Source of the DNA: DASQYE01 sp036389675
Lineage (GTDB): Bacteria > Acidobacteriota > Blastocatellia > Pyrinomonadales > Pyrinomonadaceae
Direction of reading: 5' to 3'
Length of the DNA stretch: 64,000 nt
Assembly (NCBI GenBank): GCA_036389675.1
Contig: DASVWI010000019.1
Coordinates: 1-64,000 of the forward strand
Shown: positions 62,827 through 64,000 of the stretch, piece after piece
Numbering within the stretch: position 1 is the stretch's first letter
How the letters are laid out: each line of letters opens with the position of its first letter
The notes under the pieces: generated by a model
Databases searched by the model: none
What the model was told of the DNA's origin: nothing
What the model saw: the letters and a program-made list of their open reading frames with translations, nothing else
Program-made: the position numbers and the translations under genes

Positions 62827-63510
62827 ATGATCAAGGCTGTCATCTTTGATATTGACGGGACGCTCGTTGATTCCGTAGACCTGCACGCGCAGGCGTGGAA
62901 GGAGGCTTTCAAGCAGTACAGCAAAGACATTCCTTATCAGCAGGTGCGCCACCAGATAGGCAAAGGCGGCGATCAGCTCATGCCCGTCTTCTTCTCGCGC
63001 GAGGAGCTGGAAGAGTTCGGCGGAGAGATGGAAGAGTATCGCAGCAAGATTTTCAAGCGCGACTATCTGCCGAGGGTGCGCGCCTTTCCGATGGTGCGCG
63101 ACCTCTTTCTGAAGATCAAAGAGGACGGCAAGCGCGTTGTGCTCGCCTCTTCGGCCAAAGAAGATGAGCTGGCCGCATATAAAAAGATCGCGCACATCGA
63201 AGACCTCGTCGAAGGGGAAACCTCCGCCGATGACGCCGATAAATCAAAGCCGCACCCGGACATCTTCAAAGCCGCCCTCGATCAGTTGGGCGACGTGGAG
63301 GCGGGCGAAGCGGTCGTCATCGGCGACACGCCTTACGATGCCGAGGCCGCGCGTAAACTGCATCTGAGAACCATCGGCGTGCGCTGCGGCGGCTTCCCCG
63401 ACTACGAGCTACTCGCCGCCGGAGCGATAGCCATCTACGACGACCCGGAAGACCTCCTCGCGCGCTACCATGAATCAATAATAGGAATGAAAAGCAAGGA
63501 TGAAGGATGA
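62827..63510 (+). CDS. HAD-family phosphatase
   Basis: A haloacid-dehalogenase superfamily phosphatase of the phosphoglycolate/beta-phosphoglucomutase-like branch; substrate unknown. The 227-aa product has motif I FDIDGTLVDS (nucleophile D8, D10), a helical cap, motif II in VLASSAK, a motif III Lys in KSKPHPDIF, and motif IV in VIGDTPYDAEAA. It has a GGGGGAGAAG ribosome-binding region. Its last residues (KSKDEG) and TGA stop are encoded by the start of the GGATGAA repeat C2. Confidence 0.92.
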   Translation: MIKAVIFDIDGTLVDSVDLHAQAWKEAFKQYSKDIPYQQVRHQIGKGGDQLMPVFFSREELEEFGGEMEEYRSKIFKRDYLPRVRAFPMVRDLFLKIKEDGKRVVLASSAKEDELAAYKKIAHIEDLVEGETSADDADKSKPHPDIFKAALDQLGDVEAGEAVVIGDTPYDAEAARKLHLRTIGVRCGGFPDYELLAAGAIAIYDDPEDLLARYHESIIGMKSKDEG

Positions 63511-63585
63511 AGGATGAAAGAAATGCTTCTCTTTCTTTAATGCTTTTACTTCATCCTTCCGCCTTCATCCTTCATCCTTGCTCCC
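63486..63585. repeat. heptamer fold-back repeat, GGATGAA family (C2)
   Basis: AAGGATGAAGGATGAAGGAT-GAA, core with AATGCTTTTACTTCATCC, right arm CGCCTTCATCCTTCATCCTT. It covers the whole gap between the HAD gene (stop inside it) and the glycosyltransferase GTG. Homologous to the reverse complement of C1. Confidence 0.85.
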
Positions 63586-63588
63586 GTT

Positions 63589-64000
63589 GTGAGAATTCTG
63601 CATATCAGCTCGGCGCGTGCGCTCGGTGGCGGCGAAAGACATCTGGCCGATCTGGCTAATGCTCTGGCGACGCGCGGCCATGATGTCCATGTTGCGCTCG
63701 CGCCGCATTCGCCGCTGCGCGAAAAGCTCTCGGCGCTGCCCGCGCTAAACCTCCATACGTTGCCTCTGCGTAATGCGCTGGATGTGCCGAGCGCAAGGGG
63801 ACTGGCGCGGTTGGTTCGCGACGCCGGGATTGAGATCCTCCACGGGCACATGGCGCGCGACTATCCGCTCTGCTCCTACGCCGCCGGACGCAGCCGAAGC
63901 GCGCGCCTCATTATCACGCGCCACGTTCTTTTCCCTCTGAACAGGCTTCACGCCTTTACGCTTTCCAGAGTAGCTCGCGTGATCGCCGTCTCCCACGGCG
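63589..64000 (+). CDS. GT4-type glycosyltransferase, N-terminal part
   Basis: The frame runs from GTG 63589 off the right edge (137 codons seen). It begins RILHISSARALGGGERHLADLANALATRGHDVHV, typical of the N-terminal Rossmann domain of GT-B/GT4 glycosyltransferases with the GGGERH acceptor loop. It continues with EILHGHMARDYPLCSYAA and VIAVSHG, also typical of this family. Probably an exopolysaccharide, lipopolysaccharide or glycolipid enzyme; the product is not determinable. The start follows repeat C2 and has no Shine-Dalgarno. Confidence 0.85.
   Translation, partial: MRILHISSARALGGGERHLADLANALATRGHDVHVALAPHSPLREKLSALPALNLHTLPLRNALDVPSARGLARLVRDAGIEILHGHMARDYPLCSYAAGRSRSARLIITRHVLFPLNRLHAFTLSRVARVIAVSHG

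Overview
The window reads as a chromosomal segment of a Gram-negative, high-GC bacterium, most likely an Acidobacteriota of the Blastocatellia type. This is an inference from several things: a 1074-aa Oar-like TonB receptor with an N-terminal carboxypeptidase-regulatory-like domain, a family of long DUF11-repeat surface proteins, a PrkA/YhbH/SpoVR set in a non-sporulating background, and heptamer-built intergenic repeats. I saw no rRNA, tRNA, CRISPR, phage or transposase genes. The window is mostly core chromosome with one large surface-protein locus.

Layout. 0-5 kb: alaS and recX (minus), a small SET-domain gene, truB. 5-13 kb: prkA with a long leader, a SAM methyltransferase, a GNAT acetyltransferase, an alpha/beta hydrolase, then yhbH, a tiny membrane protein and spoVR, tightly overlapped. 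13-25 kb: a polytopic membrane protein, pyrophosphatase, an HtrA protease, a serine acetyltransferase, a heavy-metal-associated (HMA) domain protein, prmC, murA, a HIT protein, a secreted S33-type hydrolase and an AI-2E-family transporter. 25.9-36.9 kb: a minus-strand locus made of a degenerate receiver-domain protein followed by four exported proteins of the DUF11 type, one of them an 1862-aa protein ending in a probable outer-membrane barrel. 37-45 kb: alanine dehydrogenase, aldehyde dehydrogenase, a second HtrA protease, an EamA transporter, a zinc alcohol dehydrogenase and a glutaredoxin-like protein. 45-50 kb: purF, a metallo-beta-lactamase (MBL) fold protein, a DUF3006 protein, purM and purN. 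50-56 kb: proC, tyrS, an RDD protein, an S41 peptidase and a thiolase. 56-64 kb: the TonB receptor, stress-type proteins (CsbD, SRPBCC, glycine-rich 17M-like), a HAD phosphatase and the start of a GT4 glycosyltransferase that runs off the edge.

The most striking non-coding signal is a set of fold-back repeats. Four unrelated sequence families all have a 7-bp period: TTTTAGA/TTTTGGA, GTGACGA, GGATGAA and AAAAGGC/AAAAGGA. Each copy usually has a left arm of heptamers, a short core, and a right arm of reverse-complemented heptamers. Copies typically fill the whole gap between two genes, with the stop codon of one gene and the start codon of the next at or inside the element edges, often without a visible Shine-Dalgarno sequence. 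Two copies of one family, 52 of 57 core positions identical and in opposite orientation, bracket the purF-purN cluster. The two arms of another bracket the SET-domain gene. I also found two almost loopless perfect palindromes (47 and 52 bp) just after genes, and several classical terminators.

All calls come from reading sequence and motifs; no database search was run. Start codons were adjusted where a ribosome-binding site or family N-terminus argued against the longest frame, and this is stated per gene.
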